A DNA stretch of 64,000 nucleotides from Flavobacterium sp. (lineage in GTDB: Bacteria > Bacteroidota > Bacteroidia > Flavobacteriales > Flavobacteriaceae). A model generated the notes under the pieces. It was not told the DNA's origin. It made no database searches and saw only the letters and a list, made by a program, of their open reading frames with translations. Both the position numbers and the translations under genes were made by a program. The stretch covers positions 591,474-655,473 of the forward strand of contig CP051546.1 of assembly GCA_012837155.1 (NCBI GenBank). Direction: 5' to 3'. Positions 36,653-46,713 of this stretch are shown here, piece after piece (the first letter of the stretch is position 1; every line of letters begins with the position of its first letter).

Positions 36653-37992
36653 CTAAGGACACAAATGGTGTTCTTTGGTTACTTTAAGTAACGAAACAAA
36701 TTGTTTCAATTTTCCGCTTTTGCTTCGTTCTAGTTTTTCTTTTCTAACAAATATAAAAGTCAATCCTTTTTCTAAATATAAGGCAATTGCAGCTTCAATT
36801 TTGTTGATTTGTTCCAAATTTAATTTGGTTTCACTTATGTATTCAATCTCAAAAGTGTCAATTTTAGTTTGTTTGACGACAAATTCTTTACGTTTCCATC
36901 ATCTTCAATAATACTTTTAGTTACATAATAAAAACTCAATCCGGGCGATTTCTTTCCACTTGGTAAAAGCGCAACATCATTGGTTCTTCCAATTAATTTT
37001 TTCAGAATGAGTTTTTTTTGTGTGCTTTTCGTGTCTAAAACGCCAATATCGCCAATATCGTATCGAATAAATGGATGTGCTTTGTTAAATAAGGAAGTGA
37101 TTACAATTCGCCCTTCTTTTCCGTTAGGCAAAACATGATTTTCTTCATCCAAAATTTCTACAAATAGCGTTTCGGAATTGATTTGCCATTCTCCGTTAGG
37201 ATTTTCGAAAGCTATCAAATCTAGTTCTGAGGCTCCGTATTCATTGATGACAGCGACTCCAAATTGTTTTTCTAATAAGATTTTATCGTTTTCAAAAAGC
37301 ATTTCAGAAGTAACGATACAAACTTTCAAAGTGGGGCAAATAGTTTTAAGAATGATGTTTTTCTTTTGCAAAAATTTGGCAAACAAAACAATTGAACTCG
37401 TGTAGCCGTTGATGTAATCGAATGTTGTAGTTTCAAATTTATTCAAAAAGCCTTCTAAAATTTCGTCTGATAAATCAAAAATTGAAAACCGAAAACGCTT
37501 GGCTAAAAAATCTTTGAAGCGTTCCTTTTTGTTGCCAATAAAATCTAGTGGAATTCCGTAAAAACGAGCTTGTAAGGATGTATTGAAACTAATTCCAAAC
37601 CAGCCAAAGCGATGTATATTTGAGGCCCAAGTTAGCGCGTGACAATAGGTGTCTTTGGCAAAAATAAACGGATCGCCACTCGAACCTGAAGTTTTGTTAA
37701 CATAAATAGTTTTTGCAGAAAACCCAGTCGAAAGTCTTTCTTTTAAAGGTTTTTGAAAATCTTTCTTGGTCATTATTGGTAACTCGTTCCAATTTTGAAA
37801 GTTAGTTTTTCCAACAAAATTTCGATAGGAAGAATTGTTTTTTAAATGATAATCAACAATTTCACGTTTTTTATTTTCAACAAAAGTTTGATGTTCTTTT
37901 TCGGAAAACGCAACAATTTTTCGCAATTCGGCTTTGGCTTTCTTTATTGGAAAACCATTTAATTGCAGCGATAATTCGAAAAATGAAAACAT
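36653..37992 (-). CDS. CapK/phenylacetate-CoA-ligase-like adenylate-forming enzyme (frameshifted as read)
   Basis: The start is placed at ATG 37992 (MFSFFELSLQLNGFPI); an in-frame ATG lies 13 codons upstream. Adenylation-domain features include NKTSGSSGDPFIF (nucleotide-binding), NEYGASELDLIAFENPNGEW, EGRIVITSLFNKAHPFIRYDIGD and GRTNDVALLPSGKKSPG. The frame breaks at about 36887-36889 (one A lost) and then continues through EFVVKQTKIDTFEIEYI to a TAG at 36655-36653, about 446 residues. Relatives act in surface-polysaccharide or coenzyme F390 metabolism; the substrate here is unknown. It sits upstream of the metY leader with no functional link evident. Confidence 0.75.
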
Positions 37993-38067
37993 TTGGTAAA
38001 ATATTTTACCAAAAATAATATTTACGAACAACTAATGATCTATAACCAACAACTTTTTGAAAATTAA

Positions 38068-38099
38068 TTGTTTTTTAAGTTCAAAAGCAATTATTTTTG
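38068..38099 (+). promoter_or_regulatory. purD: purD promoter
   Basis: TTG at 38068-38070, a 21-bp spacer, and TATTTTTG at 38092-38099, with the ATG following at 38121. Confidence 0.6.
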
Positions 38100-38120
38100 C
38101 CAAACTTAACAACGTACACA

Positions 38121-39391
38121 ATGACAATTTTACTTTTAGGTTCAGGAGGAAGAGAGCACGCTTTTGCTTGGAAAATGATTCAAAGTCCGCTTTGCGACAA
38201 ACTTTTTGTAGCACCGGGAAATGCTGGAACCGCTTCAATAGCAAATAATGTTGATATTAGTCCAACTGATTTTGAGGCATTAAAAATATTTGTGATTCAG
38301 GAAAAAGTCGAAATGGTTGTTGTTGGTCCCGAAGATCCATTGGTAAAAGGGATTTTCGATTTTTTAAAAATGACGAAAGTTTAAGTCATATTCCGGTTAT
38401 TGGGCCATCAAAATTAGGGGCACAACTTGAAGGAAGTAAGGAATTTGCTAAAGAATTCTTGATGAAACACAATATTCCAACTGCGGCTTACGATAGTTTC
38501 ACGGCAGAAACAGTAGAGAAAGGATATGATTTTCTGGAAACTTTGCAGCCACCTTATGTTTTGAAAGCCGATGGATTGGCAGCAGGAAAAGGAGTTTTGA
38601 TTATTCATGATTTGGCGGAAGCCAAGGACGAATTAAGAAATATGTTGGTCAATCAAAAATTTGGACTTGCCAGTTCTAAAGTAGTAATTGAGGAATTTTT
38701 GGATGGAATTGAATTGAGTTGCTTTGTTTTGACCGATGGGAAAAGCTATAAAATTTTGCCAACAGCCAAGGATTATAAGCGCATTGGCGAAGGCGATACA
38801 GGTTTGAATACAGGCGGAATGGGCGCGATTTCTCCCGTGTCTTATGTCGATGCGGTTTTAATGGAAAAAATCGAAACACGCATTGTAAAACCAACTATTG
38901 CAGGTTTTCAGAAGGATGGAATAGCGTACAAGGGATTTGTTTTTATTGGCTTGATTAATGTAAATAACGAGCCAATTGTGATTGAGTATAATGTGAGAAT
39001 GGGTGATCCTGAAACCGAAGTGGTAGTCCCAAGGTTAAAAACAGATTTGGTAGCATTGTTTTTGGCTGTAGCCAACGAAAAACTAAGCGAAATTTCTCTT
39101 GAAATTGACGAAAGAAGTGCTACAACAATTATGCTCGTTTCTGGTGGTTATCCTGAAGATTTCGAGAAAGGAAAGGTCATCTCAGGACTAGAAAACATTC
39201 AAGATTCGATTGTTTTTCATGCAGGAACAAAATTAGATAATGGTCAGGTGGTTACTAATGGCGGAAGGGTTTTGGCAATTACTTCTTATGGGGATGATTT
39301 TAGAGAAGCCATAAAAAAATCTTACCAAAATATAGAAAAACTAAATTTTGATAAGATGTATTTTAGAAAAGATATTGGCAACGATTTATAG
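38121..39391 (+). CDS. purD: Phosphoribosylamine--glycine ligase (frameshifted as read)
   Basis: The start MTILLLGSGGREHAFAWKMI carries the classic N-terminal nucleotide motif. Further motifs are VGPEDPLVKGI, PSKLGAQLEGSKEFAKEFL, PPYVLKADGLAAGKGVLI, GGMGAISPV and MGDPETEVVVPRL. The frame stops at 38384 and resumes one base over: the A5 run at 38366-38370 should be A6, giving about 423 residues. It joins glycine to phosphoribosylamine in purine synthesis (ATP-grasp fold). As this step is normally essential for purine prototrophy, a sequencing error is more likely than real loss. Confidence 0.93.
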
Positions 39392-39429
39392 TTTAAAATT
39401 TCCTTAAATTCTCCCTGAGGAGATTGGAA

Positions 39430-39660
39430 TTACTTTAAAAAAGAATGTGCCGTTGTATCTTGAAAATCTTCGCCACTCTCTTTATGCAAGACTAATTGTT
39501 TACACCAATATACTACGGCAACTGCACAAATAGTCATAAAAATCCAGTTGATTGTGTTAGCAGCAAACCAGTTTTTAAGCTCAAGAGCTCTTAGAAAATT
39601 GTGTAGAGCGAAAAAAATGTTTTCAAATAACCATTGAATTCCTTCAAAAAATGCTTTCAT
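39430..39660 (-). CDS. Small conserved membrane protein (DUF6341-like)
   Basis: The 76-residue protein starts MKAFFEGIQWLFENIFFAL and has an amphipathic first half, then a membrane segment (NWIFMTICAVAVVYWC), and a polar C-terminal tail ending in HSFLK. Small proteins of this type occur next to purD and upp in Flavobacteriia. I believe it belongs to DUF6341 but cannot check this. No function is known. Confidence 0.65.
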   Translation of the reverse strand: MKAFFEGIQWLFENIFFALHNFLRALELKNWFAANTINWIFMTICAVAVVYWCKQLVLHKESGEDFQDTTAHSFLK

Positions 39661-39794
39661 CTCATTAATTTTATTTGTTAATTGTATTCGATATAACTTG
39701 TTATCGTTTTATTTTGATGAAAATAACTTTACTGGGCTCGTTTCATCTTTATACAAGTATTATATTTACAGTCGCAAAAGTATAAAATATCCTT

Positions 39795-40724
39795 ATGATA
39801 ACAAGTGTTTTTAAAAAATCTACGCCAATAAATTTGATTTTGGTTGTAATTTTAATGCTAGTTTCTTTTTTAATGTATCAATTTCAAGATTTGAATTGGA
39901 CAAGTTCTGTTTTTTTGGTTTTAAAGAAAATCGGATTGTTTGTGCTATTGCTTAGTTCTGTTTTCATCACTAATTTCATTGCAAAGAAAAACGGATTAAG
40001 TAAAGACAGTAGTTATACGATATTTTTCTATTTTTTATTACTGCTTTTTTTTCCTTCATTGTTTGATAATACAAATTTAATTATTTCTAATTTCTTTGTT
40101 TTGTTAGCCTTTCGTAGATTAATTTCTTTACAATCGCTAAAGGCGTCTAAAGAAAAAATATTTGACGCATCGCTGTGGATATTTTTAGCGTCATTGTTTC
40201 ATTTTTGGAGCATTTTATTTATAATATTGGTTTTTATTTCCATACTTTTTCATGTTTCCAGAGATTATAGAAATTGGGTATTGCCTTTTATTGCCTTTTT
40301 TGCAGCAGGAATTATTTCCGTTTTTTTTTCGATGCTTGTTTATAAAAATCCCTTTAAATTAGTCGACATAAATACGGCGATCAATTTCAAAATAGATTAT
40401 TTTACGAATAATTATCAAAATGGTGCCTTGTCGGTTTATGCCACAATCGCACTTTTTTTCATTGTTTCGATGTTGGTCTCCTTGTCAAATAAGCCACAAG
40501 TGTTACATACTTCGTTTAAAAAAGTGATAGGATTCTTTTTTATTGGCGTGTTGATTTTTGCAGTTTCTTCTAATAAAAGCAATGATTTATTAGTTTATAC
40601 CATTGCGCCTTTATCTATAATGGCGACCAGTCACATCGAAATGAAACAGTTAAAATTGAAGCAGGAAATGGTATTATTTGTATTTATTGTGTGTGGTTTA
40701 TTTGCGTTTTTCTCTCAGTTATAA
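39795..40724 (+). CDS. Conserved polytopic membrane protein (DUF6427-like)
   Basis: The 309-residue protein has about nine hydrophobic helices (for example INLILVVILMLVSFLMYQF near the N terminus and VLFVFIVCGLFAF at the end) and few charged loops. It likely belongs to a Flavobacteriia-specific family found beside upp; the exact family name is uncertain. The last 6 bp overlap the end of the convergent upp gene. The function is unknown. Confidence 0.65.
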   Translation: MITSVFKKSTPINLILVVILMLVSFLMYQFQDLNWTSSVFLVLKKIGLFVLLLSSVFITNFIAKKNGLSKDSSYTIFFYFLLLLFFPSLFDNTNLIISNFFVLLAFRRLISLQSLKASKEKIFDASLWIFLASLFHFWSILFIILVFISILFHVSRDYRNWVLPFIAFFAAGIISVFFSMLVYKNPFKLVDINTAINFKIDYFTNNYQNGALSVYATIALFFIVSMLVSLSNKPQVLHTSFKKVIGFFFIGVLIFAVSSNKSNDLLVYTIAPLSIMATSHIEMKQLKLKQEMVLFVFIVCGLFAFFSQL

Positions 40725-41372
40725 TTTAGTTCCGTAAGCTAAATCTCCAGCATCGCCAAGTCCAGGAATAATATATTTTTTTTCGTTTAATTTTTCGTCC
40801 AAAGCAGCAATCCAAAGATGGCAGTTTTTGGGCAAATGCTTTTTTAGATAAGCAATTCCTTCCGGGGTTGCAATAATAACAGCGATATGAATTTCTTTTG
40901 GGCTTCCTTTTTCCATCAATTTATTAAAAACTGCAACGATCGATTGTCCGGTAGCGAGCATCGGGTCTGCTACGATTAAAATTTTATCTTTAATATCAGC
41001 AACAGCTTGATATTCAACTACAATATCAAAGGAATCCTCTTGGTTTGTATGATGGCGATAGGCCGAAATAAAACCATTTTCTGCTTTGTCAAAATAATTC
41101 AATAATCCGAAATGCATGGGTAATCCAGCTCTCAAAATGGAGCATAAAACTAGTGAGTTTTGAATTTCGGTAGTTTTTTTAATGCCAAGAGGGGTTTGAA
41201 TCTCAATATCTTTATAGTCTAACACTTTGCTTAGTTCATAAGCCATTATTTCGCCAATGCGTTCAATATTTCTTCGAAAACGCATGCTATCTTTTTGAAC
41301 ATTTATGTTTCTTATTTGTCCTAAAAAATGGTTCAGGACGCTGTTTTTTTCGGATAAATAATGAATTTGCAT
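40719..41372 (-). CDS. upp: Uracil phosphoribosyltransferase
   Basis: The 217-residue salvage enzyme converts uracil and PRPP to UMP. The PRPP-binding loop ILIVADPMLATGQSIVAV is intact, as are SILRAGLPMHFGLL and the C-terminal uracil-binding IPGLGDAGDLAYGTKL. The start ATG 41372 gives MQIHYLSEKNSVLNHFLGQI. The divergent DUF4254 gene follows with its own promoter. Confidence 0.95.
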   Translation of the reverse strand: MQIHYLSEKNSVLNHFLGQIRNINVQKDSMRFRRNIERIGEIMAYELSKVLDYKDIEIQTPLGIKKTTEIQNSLVLCSILRAGLPMHFGLLNYFDKAENGFISAYRHHTNQEDSFDIVVEYQAVADIKDKILIVADPMLATGQSIVAVFNKLMEKGSPKEIHIAVIIATPEGIAYLKKHLPKNCHLWIAALDEKLNEKKYIIPGLGDAGDLAYGTKL

Positions 41373-41425
41373 AAAACGATGTTTAAAGTTTAGAACTTAA
41401 AGTTTCATAGTAAAAGTATAAAAAG

Positions 41426-41433
41426 TATCTTTG
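41426..41433 (+). promoter_or_regulatory. -7 box of the DUF4254 gene
   Basis: TATCTTTG matches TAnnTTTG and lies 20 bp before ATG 41454. No clear -33 TTG was found at usual spacing. Confidence 0.5.
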
Positions 41434-41453
41434 TTTTTCTAATATATAAAGAT

Positions 41454-42059
41454 ATGTTTTCAAAAATAGCGTATTCCGTTTTCGAGCAAAGTATTCGAGA
41501 TTATCATTTAATTGATACAGTCGATCAGCCTATAAATAATCCTTTTCCAAAAGAAAAATTTGAACATTTGTTGTATCTGAAAAATTGGATTGACACCGTG
41601 CAATGGCATTTCGAAGACATTATTCGCGATCCAAATATTGACCCCGTTGCGGCCTTGGTCTTGAAAAGAAGAATAGACGCTTCAAACCAAGAGCGAACAG
41701 ATATGGTGGAATATATTGACAGTTATTTTCTTCAAAAATACAGTCAGGTTGTGGTAAAAGAAAAGGCTAAAATTAATTCTGAAAGTCCTGCTTGGGCATT
41801 TGATAGACTGTCTATTTTAGCTTTAAAAATTTATCACATGAACGAAGAAGCTACTCGTGTAGAGGCTTCACAAGAGCATAGAGACAAATGTCAGGAAAAG
41901 TTAAATATTTTATTAGAACAAAGGACGGATTTGTCAACTGCAATAGATGATTTGTTGAAAGACATCGAAAACGGCGATAAATTTATGAAAGTATACAAAC
42001 AAATGAAGATGTATAACGATGATGATTTGAATCCAGTTTTGTACCAAAGTAAGAAATAA
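41454..42059 (+). CDS. DUF4254 family protein
   Basis: The 201-residue soluble, helical and highly charged protein starts MFSKIAYSVFEQSIRDYHL and contains the family-typical KNWIDTVQWHFEDIIRDP and RRIDASNQERTDMVEYID. It has no signal peptide. The family is found beside family 9 glycosyltransferases in Bacteroidota, as here (14-bp gap), which suggests a link to surface glycan assembly. The biochemical role is unknown. Confidence 0.85.
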   Translation: MFSKIAYSVFEQSIRDYHLIDTVDQPINNPFPKEKFEHLLYLKNWIDTVQWHFEDIIRDPNIDPVAALVLKRRIDASNQERTDMVEYIDSYFLQKYSQVVVKEKAKINSESPAWAFDRLSILALKIYHMNEEATRVEASQEHRDKCQEKLNILLEQRTDLSTAIDDLLKDIENGDKFMKVYKQMKMYNDDDLNPVLYQSKK

Positions 42060-42073
42060 TTTCTGCTATAAAA

Positions 42074-43113
42074 TTGTCAAAACCAATAAAACATATAGGC
42101 GTTCTAAGACTTTCTGCGATGGGAGATGTCGCCATGACAGTTCCTGTTTTAAGAGCTTTTGTTCTACAAAATCCAGAAATTAAAGTTACTGTAATATCAG
42201 TTCTGTTTTTCAAACCTTTTTTTGATACGATTCCTAATGTTTCTTTTTTTGTTTTCGACAAAAAAGGGCGTCACAAAGGATTTGTTGGTCTGTTGCGATT
42301 GTTCACAGATTTAAAGAAACTAAATATAGATGCATTCGCTGATTTGCACAATGTTTTGCGTTCTAAAGTGGTTCGAACTCTTTTTGCTTTAAGCGGAACA
42401 AAAGTGGCATTTGTTAACAAAGGAAGAGCGGGAAAAGCAGCACTAACACGTTCTGAAAACAAAATTTTTGAACAACTCCCTACAATGTTTGAAAGGCATA
42501 CTGATGTGTTTGAGGAACTTGGTTTTGTGATTGATTTATCACATCCAACATTTCCTTCTAAAGCAGGTTTAGATGCAGAAATGGTTCATTTAATAGGAAA
42601 CAAAAATCAAAAATGGATAGGAATAGCTCCTTTTGCACAATACAATTCTAAAATGTATCCTTTAGATTTAATGCGGGAAGTTATTAATAAATTGACCGAA
42701 AATAAAGAATATAAAATACTCCTTTTTGGCGGAGGAACAAAGGAAATAGAGTTGTTGAATTCGATTTCAAATCAAAGGCAAAACGTAGTTACTATTGCGG
42801 GGAAGCTAAAGTTACAACAAGAATTGCAGCTCATAAGTAACCTTGATGTGATGCTTTCTATGGATTCTGGAAATGCACATATTGCTGCTATGCTTGGGGT
42901 AAATGTGATTACACTTTGGGGAGCAACACATCCTTATGCTGGCTTTTCTCCCTTTAATCAGCCCATGGAGAATGCCTTGGTTCAGACAGAAATTTGTTTC
43001 CTAAGTTGCCCACCTCAGTTTATGGAAATAAAAAAGTTGCAGGTTATGAAGACGCTATGCGTACCATTGCTGTTGATAAAATTGTTTCCAAAATTCAGGA
43101 GCAGCTAGTTTAA
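42074..43113 (+). CDS. Glycosyltransferase family 9 (heptosyltransferase-like; frameshifted as read)
   Basis: The start is TTG 42074 (MSKPIKHIGVLRLSAMGDVAMTVPVL), with the N-terminal RLSAMGDV motif of ADP-heptose:LPS transferases. The C-terminal nucleotide-sugar region shows SMDSGNAHIAAMLGVNVITLWGATHPYAGF. One T is missing at about 42981-42982. Adding it gives SDRNLFPKLPTSVYGNKKV and a stop at 43111-43113, about 346 residues in total. It is likely involved in LPS core assembly, probably together with the DUF4254 protein upstream. Confidence 0.88.
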
Positions 43114-43277
43114 ACTCAAAAAGGTGGTATCAGAATGATTTAATTTTGTACTAGAAAGGATAATTTAAGGATTTCCATTCAATCAGTTTCGATTTTCTTT
43201 TTAACTTTAACACAGAATTCAACAAATACAAAGTTGAGGCTGTAATTTAATTTATTCACATTTTAACCTTAAATCGA

Positions 43278-43583
43278 ATGGTAATACACTATCAAGGAAA
43301 AAAAAGCGGAATCCCAATAACATTTACTATAAAAATTATTGGGAACAATTTGTCAAAAAGCAGTTCTAATTATCAAGTTGATTTATTGATAGGGGACAAG
43401 CAATTACCAACTTTTACGACCTCAATTCATCAGAGTTTGTCTAATTGTTTGAAAGAGATTTACTTGTTTAGAAAACACAACAAGATTAATTTTGATGCCT
43501 CTTCAGAGGAAATAGCGTCTAAATTAGTTCCTTATGATTTGGTTTTATATAATTGCCACAAAAACATTTTGTTTATGGCATAA
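43278..43583 (+). CDS. Hypothetical protein, 101 residues
   Basis: The predicted protein starts MVIHYQGKKSGIPITFTIKI, is soluble, and has alternating strands and a helix (SIHQSLSNCLKEIYLFRKHN). No signal peptide or domain is recognisable. It stands alone, with about 160 bp of featureless DNA upstream and a terminator downstream, which supports it as a real transcript. Confidence 0.6.
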   Translation: MVIHYQGKKSGIPITFTIKIIGNNLSKSSSNYQVDLLIGDKQLPTFTTSIHQSLSNCLKEIYLFRKHNKINFDASSEEIASKLVPYDLVLYNCHKNILFMA

Positions 43584-43604
43584 TACACCTTTTCAAATTT
43601 GAAA

Positions 43605-43643
43605 TACCCCCAAAAGAGTAATACTATTTGGGGGCACTTTTAT
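43605..43643 (+). terminator. Terminator after the 101-residue gene
   Basis: CCCCCAAA (43607-43614) pairs with TTTGGGGG (43627-43634), followed by CACTTTTAT. Confidence 0.7.
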
Positions 43644-43734
43644 ATCATGTGAGAGCCTAAATGCATCCGCCTAAGATGAGGTCAAACTTGTTTTTAAAAA
43701 CACAACTTTTAAATTTTTGCTTGTTACTAGATCC

Positions 43735-44786
43735 TTATACATCATCATAATCTACACGAATATTTTCTGATGTAGGATGTGCTTGGCAAGTAAGTATTAA
43801 TCCATCGGCAATTTCGCCGTCGGTAAGAATGGAGTTTTTTGTCATTTCGGCGGTTCCTTCGACAACGCGTGCGAGACAACTGCTGCAAATACCACCTTGA
43901 CAAGAATAAGGCGCATCAATTCCTTGTTTTAAAGCAGCTTCTAGTATGGTTTGTTTTTGCGACATTTCGAAAGTCGTTTCTTCGTCATCAACAAGAACCG
44001 TTATTTTTGTATGACCTTCCAGCGATTTTTCAATTTATTTTCGGCAGATGAGCTCGAGAACAATTCGAACTTGATATTCTTTTCGGAAATGTTATGTGTT
44101 GCCAAAACAGACGAAACGGTGTTGATCATTTCTTCTGGGCCACATAAATAGAATTTGTCAAACTCTAATGCTTTGTGTTTGTTATTCAACACAAAATTGA
44201 CCACAGATTTATCGATTCTGCCAAATAATTCTCCTTCTGTTTTGGTACGACTGAAAACATAATGAATAAATAATCGCCCAGTATATTTAGATTGTAAATC
44301 GTGTAATTCTTGACAAAAAATTGTTTCTTCGGACGATTTGTTTCCGTAAACCAAAACAAAAGTGCTTTGCGGTTCGCTCTTCAAAACTGATTTCAGAATC
44401 GAAATTACGGGTGTGATACCGCTTCCAGCAACGAAAGCTGCGTAGTTTTTTTGACGATCTGGATGGGGTTCAAAGCTAAATTTTCCTTCAGGTTTTCCTA
44501 CTTCGAGAACGTCTCCAACTTTTAGTTTGGTGTTAGCAAATTGGGAGAAATTCCCTTCCTTTACGGCTTTTACCGCAATTCTTAACTCGCCACTTTCTGG
44601 CGAAGAACAAATAGAATAAGCACGACGAATTTCCTTTCCGTCTAGTGTTAATCTCAAATTGATATATTGACCAGCTACGAAAGCATAATTAGGTTTTAAT
44701 TCTTCGGGAATGTTAAAAAGGATAGAAATGGCGTCTTTAGTTTCTCGCTTAATTTCTTTAATAATCAATTTCTTGAATGAAGGCAT
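43735..44786 (-). CDS. Ferredoxin-type NAD(P)H oxidoreductase, PaaE/Hmp-like (frameshifted as read)
   Basis: The start is placed at ATG 44786 (MPSFKKLIIKEIKRETKDA). The FAD domain shows RRAYSICSSP, the NAD(P) domain VAGSGITPVISILKSVL and FYLCGPEEMI. A C-terminal plant-type 2Fe-2S domain carries CQGGICSSC and a later cysteine in LILTCQAHP. The frame breaks at about 44033-44035 (one A lost in ENKIEKSLEGHTKITVL); the full length is about 350 residues. It transfers electrons from NAD(P)H through FAD to the iron-sulfur centre. The electron acceptor is unknown, since no phenylacetate-oxygenase genes are nearby. Confidence 0.85.
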
Positions 44787-44866
44787 AAGATAATTTTTTG
44801 CAAAGATAGTAAACAGTTCAGGTTTCAAGAAATCAAAATTATTGAAATTTTTATACCTAAATAAAC

Positions 44867-44893
44867 TATGTATAAGTTTCTTATGTATATTTG
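44867..44893 (+). promoter_or_regulatory. PadR-operon promoter with TATGTATA direct repeat
   Basis: TATGTATA occurs at 44867-44874 and 44882-44889. The second overlaps the TATATTTG -7 box (44886-44893). It is a candidate binding site for the PadR protein itself. Confidence 0.45.
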
Positions 44894-44937
44894 TGATTCA
44901 AAAAAAACATTTTTATAACTCGCGATTTCAAAAAAAG

Positions 44938-45273
44938 ATGAAGAACTCACAATTATACAAAGGAAGTCTCAATACGATAATCATGAAATTGCTCGAGGAA
45001 AACGGCAAAATGTATGGTTACGAAATTACCCAAAAAGTAAAAGCAATTACGCAGGGCGAACTCAATATTACCGAAGGCGCCCTGTATCCAGCTTTACACA
45101 AACTAGAAGCCGAAGGTTTGCTTGAGGTTGAGGTGGAAAAAGTAGATAATCGTTTGCGTAAATACTACAAACTTACCAAAACCGGAACAAAAGAAACTGT
45201 AAATCGTTTGACAGAATTGGAAGATTTTATCCGAAATATGCAGACTTTAGTAAATCCGAAATTAGAATTTTAA
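44938..45273 (+). CDS. PadR-family transcriptional regulator
   Basis: The 111-residue winged-helix protein starts at ATG 44938 (MKNSQLYKGSLNTIIMKLLE); the frame is open upstream, but the -7 box at 44886 and homology favour this start. Typical motifs are GKMYGYEITQKVKAITQGELNITEGALYPALHKLEAEGLL and RKYYKLTKTG. It heads an operon of two membrane proteins, a DUF5687 permease and an ABC ATPase, and likely represses it. Confidence 0.9.
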   Translation: MKNSQLYKGSLNTIIMKLLEENGKMYGYEITQKVKAITQGELNITEGALYPALHKLEAEGLLEVEVEKVDNRLRKYYKLTKTGTKETVNRLTELEDFIRNMQTLVNPKLEF

Positions 45274-45283
45274 TCTATAGAAA

Positions 45284-45961
45284 ATGAAATTAGCCCCCGA
45301 ACAAATCGCAGAAATAGACGAAACTTTAGTTTTGAATGGTCTCATTTATGACGACATCAAACTAGAAGTTACGGATCATATTGCTTCAGAAATTGAATTT
45401 CAATTAGCAAATAATCAGTCCAATTTTACAGAAGCTTTCGAAGATGTTTTTAGCAAATGGGAAAGTGAATTGAAATTGACATCTAATTGGTGGTCTAGTG
45501 GTTTTGTAGCGCCAAAAATTGTCATAGATAAATATGCTTTACAAATAAAAAAACAATTCAAATTTGCAGCATTATACGATTTGATGTTTAGTTTTTTGAT
45601 GGTAACCATAACAAATATATATCCGCAAGAAGTTGCTTACACTGTTTCGAAAATAGTTTATGTTGCTTGCTACTCCATAATAGCCTTGATGTTAGTGTAT
45701 TGTTGGTTCGTAAATTGGAAATTGAAATCAAAATCAGTTTTTGGAAAATTATTTAGAAGCACGTTTTTTGTGTCTATATGGTTTTTATTTAATTATATTT
45801 TTAATAGTGGAGATCATTTGTATCGGCATTATTTTAGAGATTCTATTGCAAGTCAGTTTATGCAATGGTTTATGCACGGGTTTTTTATGTTTATGGGTGT
45901 TTATTTAATTGTAATAGCAATTGAACACTTCAAAACTTTTAAAAAATACAAATTAACCTAA
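45284..45961 (+). CDS. PadR-associated membrane protein
   Basis: The 225-residue protein has a helical cytoplasmic domain of about 95 residues (GLIYDDIKLEVTDHIASEIEF), then about four membrane segments. The soluble part resembles the following gene (ELVDHLANTIE against EVTDHIASEIE), so the two are paralogs. Proteins with a short helical domain plus membrane helices commonly accompany PadR regulators (HAAS-type), where they act as partners. Its start lies 10 bp after the PadR stop. Confidence 0.65.
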   Translation: MKLAPEQIAEIDETLVLNGLIYDDIKLEVTDHIASEIEFQLANNQSNFTEAFEDVFSKWESELKLTSNWWSSGFVAPKIVIDKYALQIKKQFKFAALYDLMFSFLMVTITNIYPQEVAYTVSKIVYVACYSIIALMLVYCWFVNWKLKSKSVFGKLFRSTFFVSIWFLFNYIFNSGDHLYRHYFRDSIASQFMQWFMHGFFMFMGVYLIVIAIEHFKTFKKYKLT

Positions 45962-45967
45962 TTGGCT

Positions 45968-46665
45968 ATGAAACTATCTGCCCAACAAATAGACAAACTA
46001 TATACTTTTACCCGCCAACATTATGTAGAATGGTATGATTTGCAATCCGAACTAGTCGATCATTTGGCGAATACCATAGAAACGCAATGGCAAGAAAATC
46101 CTAAACTCAGTTTTGACGAAGCTTTAAATATTGAGTTTAAAAAATTCGGGATTTTGGGTTTATGGATATAGTTGGAAAAAGACAGTTGGTATTAAGAAAA
46201 AAATACAATCAACTCGTTTGGCATCATTTCGAAGATTTTTTTACAATTCCAAAAATTATTGGAACAGCATCAGCAATTGGTATTTTGTTTATAGCATTAC
46301 AAAAGTTTCCTTCCGTTGGTATTGCCATTGTCATTCTATATTTATTATTATCTGTTGTTTTTTGGATAGCATCGATACTAATGTCAAGAAAAAACAAAAA
46401 GCAATCACAACTTTTAGGAAAAAAGTGGCTGTTTAAAGACATTATTTATGGTTATGGTTCTTTTGGGGGATTTAGTTATTTACCAATGCAATTCTCATTT
46501 CACATTGCAGGAAGAACAGAATATACCACATTACCAATAATTATAATTAGCCTAACAATTGTTTCTTCCTTATTATTCAATTACATCATCTTAATGATTA
46601 TTCCTTCTAAAGCCGAAGAATATTTAAAAACAACCTACCCAGAATATTCTTTATCTAATTTGTAA
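45968..46665 (+). CDS. PadR-associated membrane protein, paralog (frameshifted as read)
   Basis: The start is ATG 45968 (MKLSAQQIDKLYTFTRQHY). The first domain (WYDLQSELVDHLANTIETQW) matches that of the upstream gene. The frame stops at 46171 and resumes as MDIVGKRQLVLRKKYNQLVW; one T is missing from the TTTT run at 46152-46155. Repaired, the protein has about 232 residues and about four membrane helices. It belongs to the PadR-ABC operon; its function is unknown. Confidence 0.65.
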
Positions 46666-46713
46666 CAAATTAATATTTTCGCTAACTAATCAAAAAACCA
46701 AACCGCAAACACT